Below are positions 25,714-36,708 of a stretch of 56,847 nt of DNA, piece after piece (position 1 is the first letter of the stretch; each line of letters opens with the position of its first letter). The notes under the pieces were generated by a model. The model saw nothing but the letters and a program-made list of their open reading frames with translations. It did no database searches and was not told the DNA's origin. A program made the position numbers and the translations under genes. The DNA comes from Asaia bogorensis (lineage in GTDB: Bacteria; Pseudomonadota; Alphaproteobacteria; CACIAM-22H2). Location of the stretch: the NCBI GenBank assembly GCA_945901855.1, contig CAMDLT010000028.1, forward strand, positions 1 through 56,847, in the 5' to 3' direction.

Positions 25714-26631
25714 CTACCGCCCCGCGCGCGTGACGAGGGCGAGGCCGACAAAAATGGCAGCCATTGCAGCCCACACGTATAGACTGTGCTGCTCGCCGAA
25801 CAGCAGCCAGCCCCAGAATACGCCCGCCAGCGTCACCAAAAATCCGGTCTGGCTGAAAAACACCGGACCCGCGAGGCGCAAAGTTTCGAAAAACAGCAGC
25901 GAGCCCATGCCCGCCAGCGCGCATTGCAGCAGCAAGGCCCAGTCGCCGCCGTTTTGCGGCGGAAACGGCAGGTGCACGGCGCCGCTTGCCACCGCCAGCG
26001 GCAGGATGCACACGGCCGATCCGATCTGCATCGTTGCGGCAAGGGCGATCGAATCGACGCCGTCGGGACGCGCCTTGGCGATGTAGATGTTCGACGCCGC
26101 GTAGAAAAACGGCACCAGCAGGCACAGCAGCACGTAGGGCAGCATTGCCGGATCCGGCAGGCTGGCGCTGGGCGCCACGACCAGCAAGGCACCCGCAAGC
26201 CCGCAGCCGAGCCCCAGCAAGCGCAGGCTGTGGCGCTTTTCCATGCCGATGGCGAGCGCGATCGCGTAGGTCATCAGCGGCGACAGCGTGTTGAGGAGGG
26301 CGGCCAACCCTGCGGGCACATGGCCCACGACAAGCACGGCCAGCGAATTGGGGATGGCGATGGCGGTCGATCCCGCGATCAGCGTGTAGACCCAAAAACG
26401 CGGCGCAAGCGGCATGCGGGCGCCGCGCAGTCGCGCCACTGCCGCCAGCAGGCAGGCGGCCGAAACCGATATCGCCAGCGTAAAGCCGAACGGATGGATG
26501 CCCGACTCGAACGAAATCTTGGCGAGGGAAAACTGCAGCCCCCAGATGGTTCCCATGGTTAACATGTAACCAAGAGCGAGATAGAGTCGCCGCCCGGTCA
26601 AAGCCGGTCTGTCCGAGGGGGAGGATGCCAT
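25714..26631 (-). CDS. EamA/DMT-family transporter
   Basis: Inner-membrane drug/metabolite transporter of 305 residues with about ten hydrophobic helices arranged as two EamA repeats; visible landmarks are GTIWGLQFSLAKI in helix 1, HVPAGLAALLNTLSPLMTYAIA in repeat 1 and GPVFFSQTGFLVTLAGVFWGW in repeat 2. Substrate unknown. If it starts at ATG 26631, its start codon overlaps that of the divergent EEP gene (shared CATG). A later start at 26568 (MLTMG) would leave a promoter-sized gap but trims helix 1. Confidence 0.88.
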   Translation of the reverse strand: MASSPSDRPALTGRRLYLALGYMLTMGTIWGLQFSLAKISFESGIHPFGFTLAISVSAACLLAAVARLRGARMPLAPRFWVYTLIAGSTAIAIPNSLAVLVVGHVPAGLAALLNTLSPLMTYAIALAIGMEKRHSLRLLGLGCGLAGALLVVAPSASLPDPAMLPYVLLCLLVPFFYAASNIYIAKARPDGVDSIALAATMQIGSAVCILPLAVASGAVHLPFPPQNGGDWALLLQCALAGMGSLLFFETLRLAGPVFFSQTGFLVTLAGVFWGWLLFGEQHSLYVWAAMAAIFVGLALVTRAGR

Positions 26632-27493
26632 GAAGTTCGCAAGCTACAACATCCAATACGGCAAGGGCAAAGACGGAAAGTTCGACCTTTCGCGCATCGC
26701 CGCCGCCGTCGCCGACGCCGACGTGATCGCACTGCAGGAGGTGGAACGCTTCTGGCCGCGCTCGGGCAATGTCGACCAGCCGGCCGAGCTTGCGGCCCTA
26801 TTGCCGGATTTCTACTGGGTCTACGGCCCCGGCTACGACATGGATGCCGGCACAGGGAAACCCGGCGGCAAGCGCCGCCAGTTCGGCAATATGCTGCTGT
26901 CGCGCACGCCAATCCTGACCTCGCGCAACCATCTGCTGCCCAAATACGGCGCGCTCGACCAGTTCTGTTTGCAGCGCTCGGCCATCGAAGGGGTCATCGC
27001 GACGAAAACGGCGGGCGCGGTGCGGCTCTATTCGCTGCATCTGTCGCATATCGACGATGGCGACCGCGCCGCCCAGGTCGAACGGCTGATCGAAATCCAC
27101 CGCACGGCCCCCGACGAAGGCGGCGCGTGGTGCGGCAGGCACAAGGAGGCCGACTGGACCCAAGGCCTGCCGCCGCCCCCGATGCCGCAGGCAGCTTTGT
27201 TCATGGGCGATTTCAACATCACGTCGCGCTCGCCGCTGTATGCGCGGCTGGCAGGGCCGCTATCGGCCGAGCACGGTCGCGTGACGGCCAGAAGCGGCCT
27301 GATCGATGCCTATGTCGCGGCCGGCAACGATGCGGCCAGCGGCTGGAGCTGTGACAGCACGCTTGCCAAGCGCGAGCGCATCGATTTTTGCATGGCGAGC
27401 GCGAGCCTGGCGCAGCACGTCAAGCGCGCCTGGATCGACAACGACGCGACCGGTTCCGACCACCAGCCGATCTGGACGGAAATCGATTTGTAG
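26630..27493 (+). CDS. Endonuclease/exonuclease/phosphatase (EEP) family hydrolase
   Basis: 287-residue phosphodiesterase-fold protein with the EEP catalytic set: YNIQYGKG near the start, Glu37 in LQEVE (metal), MGDFN at 192-196, and the SDH triad residues Asp277-His278 in GSDHQP. There is no signal peptide, so it is probably cytoplasmic. The substrate could be a nucleic acid, a phosphoinositide-like or another phosphodiester. A strong SD, GAGGGGGAGG, lies at 26615-26624. It converges on ugpC 6 bases away; a link to glycerophosphodiester use is possible but unproven. Confidence 0.87.
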   Translation: MKFASYNIQYGKGKDGKFDLSRIAAAVADADVIALQEVERFWPRSGNVDQPAELAALLPDFYWVYGPGYDMDAGTGKPGGKRRQFGNMLLSRTPILTSRNHLLPKYGALDQFCLQRSAIEGVIATKTAGAVRLYSLHLSHIDDGDRAAQVERLIEIHRTAPDEGGAWCGRHKEADWTQGLPPPPMPQAALFMGDFNITSRSPLYARLAGPLSAEHGRVTARSGLIDAYVAAGNDAASGWSCDSTLAKRERIDFCMASASLAQHVKRAWIDNDATGSDHQPIWTEIDL

Positions 27494-27499
27494 GAAGCC

Positions 27500-28576
<1,077 letters not shown>

Positions 28577-28583
28577 ATCGTTC

Positions 28584-29435
28584 TCACTTCTCGGTCTCGA
28601 CGAGCCCTTTGACGAACAGCTTCTGCATCGCGACCACAACGATCACGGGCGGCAGCAGCGCCAGCATGGCCGTCGCCATCGCCAGCTGCCATTCGGTCAG
28701 GGCGTCTTGGGTCACGATCATTTTTTTGATGCCGATCACGATCGTCTGCATGTTGTCGCGCGTGGTGATCAACAGCGGCCACAGATACTGGTTCCATCCG
28801 TAGATGAACTGGATCACGAACAGCGCCGCGATCGTGGTCACCGACAGCGGCAGCAGCGTGTCCTTGAAAAAACGGAACGGCCCCGCCCCGTCGATCTTCG
28901 AGGCTTCGACGAGTTCTTCGGGCACGGTCAGGAAAAACTGGCGGAACAGCAGCGTTGCCGTCGCCGACGCGATCAACGGCAGCGTGAGGCCCGTATAGGT
29001 ATCGAGCAGGCCCAGATCGGCGACGATCTTGTAGGTGGGGTAGATGCGCACTTCGACGGGCAGCATCAGCGTCACGAAAATCAGCCAGAACGCCGCCATG
29101 CGGAAGGGGAAGCGGAAAAACACGATCGCGTAGGCCGAAATCAGCGAGATCGCGATCTTGCCGAGCGCGATCGTCATCGCCATCACGAAGCTGTTGAGCA
29201 GCATCGTGCCGACCGGCTCGCGCGTGGTGGCGCGCGCGCCCGAGAAAATGATGCGCTCGTAGTTTTCGAGCATCTGCGAGCCCGGCAGCAGCGACATCTG
29301 CCCGTTCTGCACGGTCGCCGCGTCGTAGGTCGATGCGAGCAGCGCCAGATATACCGGGAACGCAACGATGCACACGCCGACGACCAGCACCAGGTGCGGC
29401 ACCGCGCGGCCCAGCAGGGATTCGCGCTCGACCAT
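28584..29435 (-). CDS. ugpE: sn-Glycerol-3-phosphate ABC transporter permease
   Basis: Membrane permease of 283 residues with six predicted helices and the MalG-type EAA loop [20 protein letters not shown] that contacts Ugp[15 protein letters not shown] is the natural N-terminus; the frame upstream is a shadow of ugpA. It overlaps the ugpA stop by 1 base (TGATG), consistent with 1:1 synthesis of the two permeases. The C-terminal [19 protein letters not shown] helix is typical. Confidence 0.94.
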   Translation of the reverse strand: MVERESLLGRAVPHLVLVVGVCIVAFPVYLALLASTYDAATVQNGQMSLLPGSQMLENYERIIFSGARATTREPVGTMLLNSFVMAMTIALGKIAISLISAYAIVFFRFPFRMAAFWLIFVTLMLPVEVRIYPTYKIVADLGLLDTYTGLTLPLIASATATLLFRQFFLTVPEELVEASKIDGAGPFRFFKDTLLPLSVTTIAALFVIQFIYGWNQYLWPLLITTRDNMQTIVIGIKKMIVTQDALTEWQLAMATAMLALLPPVIVVVAMQKLFVKGLVETEK

Positions 29436-30316
29436 CAGTACTGCACCCGGCGTTCGACGAATTTGAACTGCACGGCCGTGAGCGCGATGACGATCGCCAT
29501 CAGCACGACCGACTGGGCGGCCGAACCGCCTAGATCGCTGCCGAGCTTGCCGTCGGCATAGACCTTGTAAACCATCGTCGTCGTGTTGCCCGCAGGGCCG
29601 CCGCTGGTAACCGAATCGATGATGCCGAACGTGTCGAAGAAAACGTAGACGATGTTGACGGTCAGCAGGAAAAAGGCGGTCGGCGACAGCAGCGGGAAGA
29701 TGATCGTCCAGAAGCGGCGCATCGGCCTGGCGCCGTCGATGGCCGCGGCTTCGATCACGCTCTTGGGGATGGCCGCAAGGCCCGCGAGGAAAAAGAGGAA
29801 ATTGTACGAGATCTGCTTCCACGTCGCGGCCAGCACCACCAGAATCATCGCATGGTTGCCGTTCAGCAGCGGGTTCCAGTCGATGCCCCAACTGCGCAGC
29901 GCCTTGGCGAGCATGCCGAGCGACGGCTGGAACATGAAAAGCCACAGCACGCCCGCAACCGCAGGCGCGACCGCGTAGGGCCAGATCAGCATGGTCTTGT
30001 AGACCGTCGCGCCCTTGATCTGCTTGTCGGCCATCACGGCCAGCAGCAGCCCGCTCGACAGCGACAGGAACGCGACCAGCGCCGAGAAGACGGCCGTGGT
30101 GCCCATCGTTTTGTAGTATTCGGGGTTGGCGGCGAGGATGGTGTAGTTCTCGAACCACACGAATTCGGTCGAGATGCCGAAGGCGTCCTGCATCAGCATG
30201 GACTGCCAGACCGCCTGCACGGCCGGCACGTAGAAAAAGACGACGACGATCGCAAATTGGGGCAGCAGCAGCGAATAGGGCAGCATCTTGCCGCCGAACA
30301 GCGCGCGTCGTTCCAT
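29435..30316 (-). CDS. ugpA: sn-Glycerol-3-phosphate ABC transporter permease
   Basis: MalF-type permease of 293 residues, six helices, with the coupling loop [20 protein letters not shown]. The N-terminus [20 protein letters not shown] resembles UgpA. It pairs with UgpE to form the channel. It is separated from ugpB by 105 bases that contain a strong GC hairpin, so its level is probably lower than that of the binding protein. Confidence 0.94.
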   Translation of the reverse strand: MERRALFGGKMLPYSLLLPQFAIVVVFFYVPAVQAVWQSMLMQDAFGISTEFVWFENYTILAANPEYYKTMGTTAVFSALVAFLSLSSGLLLAVMADKQIKGATVYKTMLIWPYAVAPAVAGVLWLFMFQPSLGMLAKALRSWGIDWNPLLNGNHAMILVVLAATWKQISYNFLFFLAGLAAIPKSVIEAAAIDGARPMRRFWTIIFPLLSPTAFFLLTVNIVYVFFDTFGIIDSVTSGGPAGNTTTMVYKVYADGKLGSDLGGSAAQSVVLMAIVIALTAVQFKFVERRVQY

Positions 30317-30376
30317 GCTGCGAAGTCTCCGTTGCCTGCTTGGGGCTCGCGTGCGGGCGGGGATTGGACGGCGAAA

Positions 30377-30404
30377 CGGGCCGGGTCGCGAAGGACCCGG
30401 CCCG
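30377..30404 (-). terminator. Perfect 11-bp intercistronic hairpin between ugpB and ugpA
   Basis: CGGGCCGGGTC (30377-30387), 6-base loop, GACCCGGCCCG (30394-30404). There is no U-tract on the minus strand. Such stems downstream of binding-protein genes usually stabilise the upstream message and lower expression of the permease genes. Confidence 0.7.
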
Positions 30405-30421
30405 CTCGTGTCAGTCGCGGT

Positions 30422-31759
30422 TCAGCGCGTGACCGTGCGCTCGAACTGGCGCAGCGACGTGTTGCCGCGCGCGACGGCCGCATCCATCGCCTGCTGGGCC
30501 GTCTTGGTGCCCTGCAAGGCCGCTTCGATTTCTTCCGACCAGATATCGCGAATCTGGACGAGGTTGCCGAAGCGCAGACCCTTGGAGTTTTCGGTCGGCG
30601 GCTTGTTCGTGAGCGTCTTCAACGGCGTTTCAAGATAGGGGTTGGTCGCGTAGAAGCCCGACGCCTTGACCTTTTCGTAGGCCGCCGTCGTGATCGGCAG
30701 ATAGCCCGATTCCGTGTGCAGGCGCGCCTGACGGTCGGTGTCCGAGAGGAAGGCGAAGAACTTGGCGACGCCCTTGTACTCGTTGGCAGGCTTGCCGCCC
30801 ATGACCCACAGCGAAGCGCCGCCCAGCGTCGAGTTCTGCGGGGCGCCGGCAACGTCGGGATAGTACGGCATCGCGGCGTTGGCCCAGTCGAACTTGGCGT
30901 TCGCCTTGACGTTGCCGTAGAAGCCCGAGGAGGTGATCATGATCGGGCATTCGCCCGACGTGAACGTGCCTTCGCCCGTGTTCGTGCGCCCGCCATAGAC
31001 GTAGGTCTTGTCCTTGGCGAGTTCGGCCAAGTTGGCGAAGTGGCGAACATGCGTCGGCGAATTGATGCGGAATTCGGTATCGAAACCGTCGATGCCGTTG
31101 GACTTGGTGCCGATCGGAATGTTGTGCCACACCGAAAACTGCTCAATGTTCACCCACGTGACCCAGGCGGTCGAGAAGCCGCAATTGGGCGTCGCCGACG
31201 CCTTCAGCTTCTTGGCGGCTTCGAACACTTCGGGCCAGGTCTTGGGCGGCGCGTCGGGGTTGAGGCCCGCCTTGCGGAAGGCGTCCTTGTTGTACCACAT
31301 CACCGTCGACGACGAGTTGAACGGGAAGGACAGCATCTCGCCGCGCGCAGTCGAGTAGTAGCCAGCGACCGCCGGCAGATACGACGACGGTTCGAAGCGT
31401 TCGCCCGCTTCTTTCATCAGGTCCGCGACCGGCTTGATGGCACCGCGGGCCGCCATCATCGTGGCGGTGCCCACTTCGAACACCTGCATGATGTGCGGCG
31501 CGTTGCCCGCGCGGAAAGCGGCAATGCCCGCGTTCATCGTGTCGGGGTACGAACCCTTGTAGGACGCGACGACCTTGTAATCGCGCTGCGAGGCGTTGAA
31601 CTCGTCCGCGAGGCGGTTGACGACGTCGTTGTTCGCGCCCGTCATCGCGTGCCACCATTGGATTTCGACTTGGGCAGCGGCAGGACCTGCGATCGTCAAA
31701 GCCGTGGTCGCAAGCAAAGCGCCGAGCGCGCTGTTTGCAAGATTGCGGCGGAAATTCAT
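30422..31759 (-). CDS. ugpB: sn-Glycerol-3-phosphate-binding periplasmic protein
   Basis: Type 1 extracellular solute-binding protein of 445 residues. A Sec signal peptide ends AGPAAAQ (about residue 29). The mature start VEIQWWHAMTGANND and later SSSTVMWYNKDAFRKAGLNP, GECPIMITSSGFYGN and NSTLGGASLWVMGG match the UgpB family closely. CCAGGGAGAG lies just before ATG 31759. A Pho-box-like site about 90 bases upstream suggests induction under phosphate starvation. Confidence 0.95.
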   Translation of the reverse strand: MNFRRNLANSALGALLATTALTIAGPAAAQVEIQWWHAMTGANNDVVNRLADEFNASQRDYKVVASYKGSYPDTMNAGIAAFRAGNAPHIMQVFEVGTATMMAARGAIKPVADLMKEAGERFEPSSYLPAVAGYYSTARGEMLSFPFNSSSTVMWYNKDAFRKAGLNPDAPPKTWPEVFEAAKKLKASATPNCGFSTAWVTWVNIEQFSVWHNIPIGTKSNGIDGFDTEFRINSPTHVRHFANLAELAKDKTYVYGGRTNTGEGTFTSGECPIMITSSGFYGNVKANAKFDWANAAMPYYPDVAGAPQNSTLGGASLWVMGGKPANEYKGVAKFFAFLSDTDRQARLHTESGYLPITTAAYEKVKASGFYATNPYLETPLKTLTNKPPTENSKGLRFGNLVQIRDIWSEEIEAALQGTKTAQQAMDAAVARGNTSLRQFERTVTR

Positions 31760-31788
31760 GTTTCATCTCTCCCTGGTTTGCGCAATTG

Positions 31789-31802
31789 CCCGTTGGAACG
31801 GG
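31789..31802. promoter_or_regulatory. Inverted repeat in the ugpB leader
   Basis: CCCGTT-GG-AACGGG (31789-31802) lies 30 bases before the ugpB start. It could be an operator for a repressor or a short mRNA hairpin. Confidence 0.35.
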
Positions 31803-31846
31803 AGGCTTGCGTCGTTTAAGCGCCGCACATATCGAGGATGCAGCAT

Positions 31847-31868
31847 TTTTATGAAGCTTTTATGACAC
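31847..31868 (-). promoter_or_regulatory. Pho-box-like direct repeat upstream of ugpB
   Basis: On the minus strand the site reads GTGTCATAAAA then GCTTCATAAAA, two direct repeats spaced exactly 11 bp, close to the PhoB consensus CTGTCAT-N4-CTGTCAT (6/7 and 4/7 matches). It is in the 135-base gap between glpK and ugpB, and ugp operons are classic PhoB targets. Confidence 0.6.
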
Positions 31869-31894
31869 GAACCGATTTGCGGTGCGAGCGGGTT

Positions 31895-33430
31895 TTAGCG
31901 CTTGGGTTTTTTGCCGCCCGGAATCGCGGCCGCCGAAAAATCCGAGCGCACGCGGGCGACCGCATCCTGCCAGCCCGCATAGAGTTTGGCGCGCATCGGT
32001 TCGGCCATTGCCGGGCGGAACAAGCGGTCGACGCGGCGCACCTTGGCGATGTCGTCGAGCGAGTTGTAGACGCCAGCCCCAAGCCCCGCCAGCGCCGCCG
32101 CCCCCCAGGCGGTGGTCTCCGTCACGACCGGGCGGTCGACATCGAGGCCGAGCTGATCGGCCAAAAACTGCATTACCCAGTCGTTGGCCGACATGCCGCC
32201 ATCGACGCGCAAGGTTTTGAGCGCCGCCTTCGGCCCCAGATCTTTTTGCATCGCCGCCATCAGATCGCGCGTCTGGTAGGCAGTCGATTCGAGGGCGGCG
32301 CGCACGATCTGCGGCAGGCCCGCATCGCGCGTGAGGCCAAGGATGGCGCCGCGCGCATCCGGGTCCCACCAGGGCGCGCCCAGCCCCGTGAAGGCCGGCA
32401 CCAGATAGACGCCGCCATTGTCGGCGACAGATTTTGCCAACGCTTCGCTGTCGGCGGCTTTTGCGACCGCCTTGAGCCCGTCGCGCACCCATTGCACGAC
32501 GGCGCCCGAAATGAAGATCGAGCCTTCGAGCGCGTAGCACGGCTTGCCCTTGAGCCGGTAGGCGACGGTCGACAGCAGCCGGTTTTTTGAGCGCACAAAT
32601 TTTGTGCCCGTGTTGAGCAGCACGAAACAGCCGGTCCCGTAGGTGCTCTTGGCCATGCCGGGCGCAAAACAGCCCTGGCCGAACGCCGCCGCCTGCTGGT
32701 CGCCTGCAATGCCGCGAATGGGAATGGCGGCGCCGAACAGTTTGGCGTCGGTCGCGCCGAAATCGCCCGCACTGTCGCGCACCTCGGGCAGCAGGCCGGC
32801 CGGGATCGCAAACGCCTTCAGCAAGCCCGCGTCCCATTGCTGCCGGGCGATGTCGAACACCATGGTGCGCGCAGCGTTGGTGGCGTCGGTCGCATGCAGC
32901 TTGCCGCCCGTCAGGCGCCACAGCAAAAACGTATCGATCGTGCCGAACGCGAGTTTGCCAGCATTGGCAGCCGCACGCGCGCCCGCCACATTGTCGAGCA
33001 GCCAGGCGATTTTGGAGCCCGAAAAATACGCGTCGAACAGCAGGCCCGTGCGCTTGCCAAGTTCGGCGTCGCCGATTTTGGCGCGCATCTTGCGGCACCA
33101 GTCGGCCGTGCGGCGATCTTGCCAGACCAGCGCCTTGTGGATCGGCTTGCCCGTGGCGCGGTCCCAGATGACGGTCGTCTCGCGCTGGTTGGTGAGGCCG
33201 ATCGCCGACACCTCGCTCGCTTTGGCCTTGGCGTTCGACAAGGCGCGGCGCACGACCGACACGGTTGCGGTCCAAATCTCCTCCGCATCGTGCTCGACCC
33301 AGCCCGCTTGCGGAAAATACTGCTTGAGTTCGACCTGCGCCGAGGCGATGGCCGCGCCGTCATGGCCGAACAGAATGGCCCGCGTCGACGTGGTGCCCTG
33401 GTCGATCGCCAACAGATATTTGCCGGACAT
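31895..33430 (-). CDS. glpK: Glycerol kinase
   Basis: Phosphorylates glycerol to glycerol-3-phosphate. The 511 residues begin [16 protein letters not shown], with the FGGY-kinase phosphate loop at 9-16; [31 protein letters not shown] and [17 protein letters not shown] follow, all diagnostic. ATG 33430 was chosen because upstream residues are foreign to the family. It is upstream of ugpBAEC on the same strand, so import and formation of glycerol-3-phosphate are grouped, although ugpB has its own Pho-type promoter region. Confidence 0.96.
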   Translation of the reverse strand: MSGKYLLAIDQGTTSTRAILFGHDGAAIASAQVELKQYFPQAGWVEHDAEEIWTATVSVVRRALSNAKAKASEVSAIGLTNQRETTVIWDRATGKPIHKALVWQDRRTADWCRKMRAKIGDAELGKRTGLLFDAYFSGSKIAWLLDNVAGARAAANAGKLAFGTIDTFLLWRLTGGKLHATDATNAARTMVFDIARQQWDAGLLKAFAIPAGLLPEVRDSAGDFGATDAKLFGAAIPIRGIAGDQQAAAFGQGCFAPGMAKSTYGTGCFVLLNTGTKFVRSKNRLLSTVAYRLKGKPCYALEGSIFISGAVVQWVRDGLKAVAKAADSEALAKSVADNGGVYLVPAFTGLGAPWWDPDARGAILGLTRDAGLPQIVRAALESTAYQTRDLMAAMQKDLGPKAALKTLRVDGGMSANDWVMQFLADQLGLDVDRPVVTETTAWGAAALAGLGAGVYNSLDDIAKVRRVDRLFRPAMAEPMRAKLYAGWQDAVARVRSDFSAAAIPGGKKPKR

Positions 33431-33492
33431 GGGCCGTCTTGCTCCCCGCGTTTTTTTTCGTGGCCCAAATTGGTGCAAGCGGGCAGAAGGCG

Positions 33493-34614
33493 TCAAGCGT
33501 CGAGAGCGGCCCAATCGAGTGCTGCCAGCCGGTCGTAGTCGGCAGGCACGTTGTAGATCTGCGCCGAAATGCGCACCCACAACGCGCCGTCGAACGCCAT
33601 GACGGGCGCTTGCACGCGGGCCCGGTCGTAGAGCCGCTGGACCAGCCGCAAAGCCTGCGCCTCGTCAAGCGCACCTGCCACCGGCAAGCGGATGGCCGCC
33701 AGATGCGCGCCGCCGCGAATTTCCGTGCCGTACGCGCGGGCCAAGCGCTTGGCCATCGCCGCGCACAGCGCGTCGTTGTGGCTGCGGACCTTGTCCCAGC
33801 CGAACGACGCGCCGAACGCGATGGCGTCGGGCACGGCCAGCCACGCCCCCACATCGCGCGTTCCGATCCAGTCGAATTCCGCCGCCAAACCCAGATCGAG
33901 CCCGTGCGAGATGGTCGGCGGGTGCAGGCGGCTGCGCCACGCGGGCGCCACGCTCAAAAACGCAGCGCCTTTCGCGGCGAACAGCCATTTGTGGCAATTG
34001 CCGACGTAAAAATCGGCATCGAGCGCCGAGAGATCGAGCGGCAATTGGCCGGGCGCATGCGCGCCATCGACCAGCACCGGCACGCCCAACGGACGCACGG
34101 CGGCGAGGATCGAGGCGACCGGCAGCACCAACGCGCTTGGCGAGGTGATGTGGTCGAGGATCAGAAGCTTGGTTTGCGGCGGCAGGCTTGCCGCAATTTC
34201 TGCGGGCGTCAGCGTTTGCGCCAAACGCACATGCGACGCGCCCGTGCGCCTGCACACATACGCGAGCGTCCGGGCGACCGCGCGATAGCCATGCTCGGTT
34301 GTCACGACGACGTCGCCGGGCCCCAGATCCAACGAGCGCAGCACGGCGTTGGCGCCCTGCGTCGCGTTTTCGACGAACACGAGCCCGTCGGGATCGGCGT
34401 TCAAAAACGCCGCGAGCGCTTGGCGCGCTTCGGCGATCGCGGCGGGCCAGATGCGGCGCACAAAATGCGTGGTGTCCGCCTCCATGCGCCGGCGCCAGGC
34501 TTCGGCCGCGTCGAGCACCGCGCAGGGCGTCGCGCCGAACGAGCCGTGATTGAGCTGGGCCGTCGCGTGGTCGAGCAGAAATTCGCCGCGGCAGCCGAGC
34601 CCGAACTCACGCAT
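33493..34614 (-). CDS. Class V aminotransferase (isopenicillin-N-epimerase-like)
   Basis: PLP enzyme of 373 residues with Lys209 as the Schiff-base lysine in GNCHKWLF and Asp183 in VDGAHAPGQ. The N-terminus [18 protein letters not shown] and [10 protein letters not shown] place it with the CefD/isopenicillin-N-epimerase-like and cysteine-desulfurase-like group; the true substrate is unknown. It overlaps the glutathione peroxidase gene by 8 bases and is the last gene of a three-gene overlapping set. Confidence 0.88.
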   Translation of the reverse strand: MREFGLGCRGEFLLDHATAQLNHGSFGATPCAVLDAAEAWRRRMEADTTHFVRRIWPAAIAEARQALAAFLNADPDGLVFVENATQGANAVLRSLDLGPGDVVVTTEHGYRAVARTLAYVCRRTGASHVRLAQTLTPAEIAASLPPQTKLLILDHITSPSALVLPVASILAAVRPLGVPVLVDGAHAPGQLPLDLSALDADFYVGNCHKWLFAAKGAAFLSVAPAWRSRLHPPTISHGLDLGLAAEFDWIGTRDVGAWLAVPDAIAFGASFGWDKVRSHNDALCAAMAKRLARAYGTEIRGGAHLAAIRLPVAGALDEAQALRLVQRLYDRARVQAPVMAFDGALWVRISAQIYNVPADYDRLAALDWAALDA

Positions 34615-35221
34615 TCGTTTTTGCCGCGAGCGCCGCGTCGATGGCTTTGCGAATTTCGGGGCCGGTGGGCGACACGCGCGAGGGCCATGCGGCGATCGGC
34701 TGGCCGTCGCGCCCGAACAGATATTTGAAAAAGTTCCAGCGCGGATTGGCCTGCTCGCCCATCGCCTCGGCGATCCAGCGATAGAGCGGATGCGCGTTGG
34801 CGCCGACGACGACGGCTTTCTCGGTCATCGGGAACGACACGTCGAAGCCTTCGCAGAAGGTTTTGATCTCGGCATTGCTGCCGGGCTCCTGGCGCCCGAA
34901 ATCGTCCGACGGCACGCCCACCAGCACCAGCCCCTTGTCCTTGTAGAGATCCCACAAGGCTTCGAGCGCGGTGTATTGCGGCGTGTAGCCGCAAAACGAC
35001 GCCGTATTGACGACCAGAACGGGCCGCCCCGCAAACGTACGCAAGGGCAGCTTGTCGCCGTCGATCGACACGAATTCGAAATCGAACACGGACATGCCGG
35101 TATTCCTTCTTGGCGCTGCGGCCGCGCGGCCGACCAGCTTTTCGCCGTAATAGCCGCCCATGGCGAGCGCAAAAGCGAGCCCCGAAAACAGCCGCCGCGT
35201 TATCGTTTCGCGCTTAACCAT
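34607..35221 (-). CDS. Glutathione peroxidase with N-terminal export signal
   Basis: Cys-type peroxidase of 204 residues. The catalytic tetrad is visible: Cys77 in NTASFCGYTPQY, Gln111 in FGRQEPG, and Trp162-Asn163 in RWNFFKYLFG. Residues 1-36 have TRRLFSGLAFALAM followed by Ala-rich sequence, suggesting Tat- or Sec-type export to the periplasm. A later ATG at 35094 would give a cytoplasmic form. It overlaps the sulfite-oxidase-like gene by 8 bases. Confidence 0.9.
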   Translation of the reverse strand: MVKRETITRRLFSGLAFALAMGGYYGEKLVGRAAAAPRRNTGMSVFDFEFVSIDGDKLPLRTFAGRPVLVVNTASFCGYTPQYTALEALWDLYKDKGLVLVGVPSDDFGRQEPGSNAEIKTFCEGFDVSFPMTEKAVVVGANAHPLYRWIAEAMGEQANPRWNFFKYLFGRDGQPIAAWPSRVSPTGPEIRKAIDAALAAKTNA

Positions 35222-35849
35222 ACCGCTCCTCCGTCCACGGGTCGCCGCGCATATGATAGCCGCGCGTTTCCCAAAAGCCCGCCCGATCGTCGGCGACGAA
35301 TTCCAGCTTCGCAAGCCATTTGGCGCTCTTCCACAAATAAAGCTTGGGCAAGATCACGCGCACCGGCCCGCCATGTTCGCGCGACAGCGGCTTGCCTTCC
35401 CACTGGTGGGCAAGCAGCACGTCCTCGGCCGCGAAATATTCCAACGGCACGTTGGTCGTGTAGCCGTCGAACGAATGCTGGACCACGAAGCGCGCTTGCG
35501 GCGCCGGGCGCACCAGATCGAGCACATGGCGCATCGAAACCCCGCGCCAGCGATTGTCGAAGCGCGACCACGCGGTCACGCAATGGATGTCGGAAACAAA
35601 ATCGCGCTGCGGTTGGGCGGCAAACGCGTCCCATTTCCAGACGAGCGGATTTTCGACAAGACCCGAAATTTCGAGCGACCAGTCGCGCTGCGACACGCCC
35701 GGATCGGCGCCGATATCGAGCACGGGCCAGGTTTGGACCAAACGCTGGCCCGGCGGCAAACGCTGGGCTGGCAAGGCGGGCGTCCCGGTGAGGAGCCTGC
35801 CGTCGCGCGCCCAACTCTGTTTGGCTGCAATGAGTTTATCGTCCGTCAT
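35214..35849 (-). CDS. Sulfite-oxidase-like molybdopterin oxidoreductase
   Basis: Stand-alone Moco-binding domain of the sulfite oxidase superfamily, 211 residues. Cys90 in SDIHCVTAWSRFDN is the expected molybdenum ligand; GPVRVILPKLYLWKSAKW and GYHMRGDPWTEERY are typical. There is no signal peptide and no heme or dimerisation domain, so it resembles the short YuiH-like branch rather than SorA or MsrP. Sharing an overlapping operon with a peroxidase suggests a redox or repair function. Confidence 0.88.
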   Translation of the reverse strand: MTDDKLIAAKQSWARDGRLLTGTPALPAQRLPPGQRLVQTWPVLDIGADPGVSQRDWSLEISGLVENPLVWKWDAFAAQPQRDFVSDIHCVTAWSRFDNRWRGVSMRHVLDLVRPAPQARFVVQHSFDGYTTNVPLEYFAAEDVLLAHQWEGKPLSREHGGPVRVILPKLYLWKSAKWLAKLEFVADDRAGFWETRGYHMRGDPWTEERYG

Positions 35850-35919
35850 GATACAGCGATTATACGCAGCCAAGCGGCCGTTGGATCAAGGGAGGGGCAC
35901 GTCGCGCCATCTCGCCCGC

Positions 35920-36708
35920 TTATCGCCAGCGCAGCAGCCATTTTTCGAGCCGCGTGAGGCCCGTGCCGATGGCAAGTCCCAGGATCGACAAGATCGCGAC
36001 GCCCGCCAACAGCTGGTCGGTCAGCATCAGATTGCCGGCCTGCAAGATGAAGGCGCCAATGCCGTATTGCGCGCCGATCATCTCGGCCGACACAAGCAAG
36101 ATCAGCGCGATCGACGCCGTAATGCGGAAACCCGCAAGAATGCCCGGCAACGCCCCCGGCAGCACGATTTTGCGCAGCACATCGGGCACGGCCATGCCGA
36201 AGCTTTGGCCCATGCGGATAAGGTTGCGCGGCACGGCATCGATCGCCGCGTAAGTTGCGATCACGGTCGGGAAAAACACGCCGAGCGCGATCGTCGCCAC
36301 CTTCGATGCCTCGCCGATGCCGAGCCACAAAATCAGCAGCGGCAGCAGCGAAATTTTGGGGATCGGAAACAGCGCCGACACGAACGGCACGCCCACCGCG
36401 CGGCCCAGCGACCAGATGCCCATCGCAAAACCGACCGCCAGCCCCAGCACGGTGCCAAGGCCCCAGCCGAACGCCAGCCTGGACGCGCTTTCGGCCAGAT
36501 GGCGCACCAGCAGCCCTTGCGTCCAAAGATCGCCAAGTGCCGCCACCACAATGCTGGGGCGCGGCAGGAAGATCTGCGAGACCAGCCCCGCCCGCCCGCT
36601 ATATTCCCACAGCGCAATCACCGCCGCGAAGGCGACCAGCGCTGCAAAACGCACCGGTCGCGGCGCGAAGCCGCCGCCGCGAAATGCGACTTCGCGGCGC
36701 TCAGCCAT
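35920..36708 (-). CDS. ABC transporter permease (SsuC/TauC type)
   Basis: 262-residue permease with six helices of the nitrate/sulfonate/taurine class; WEYSGRAGLVSQIFLPRPS near the N-terminus and the loop IDAVPRNLIRMGQSFGMAVP match. It overlaps the ATPase gene by 8 bases. Together with the two genes upstream it forms an importer; the class handles sulfonates, nitrate or pyrimidine precursors, and the substrate is not decidable here. Confidence 0.92.
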   Translation of the reverse strand: MAERREVAFRGGGFAPRPVRFAALVAFAAVIALWEYSGRAGLVSQIFLPRPSIVVAALGDLWTQGLLVRHLAESASRLAFGWGLGTVLGLAVGFAMGIWSLGRAVGVPFVSALFPIPKISLLPLLILWLGIGEASKVATIALGVFFPTVIATYAAIDAVPRNLIRMGQSFGMAVPDVLRKIVLPGALPGILAGFRITASIALILLVSAEMIGAQYGIGAFILQAGNLMLTDQLLAGVAILSILGLAIGTGLTRLEKWLLRWR

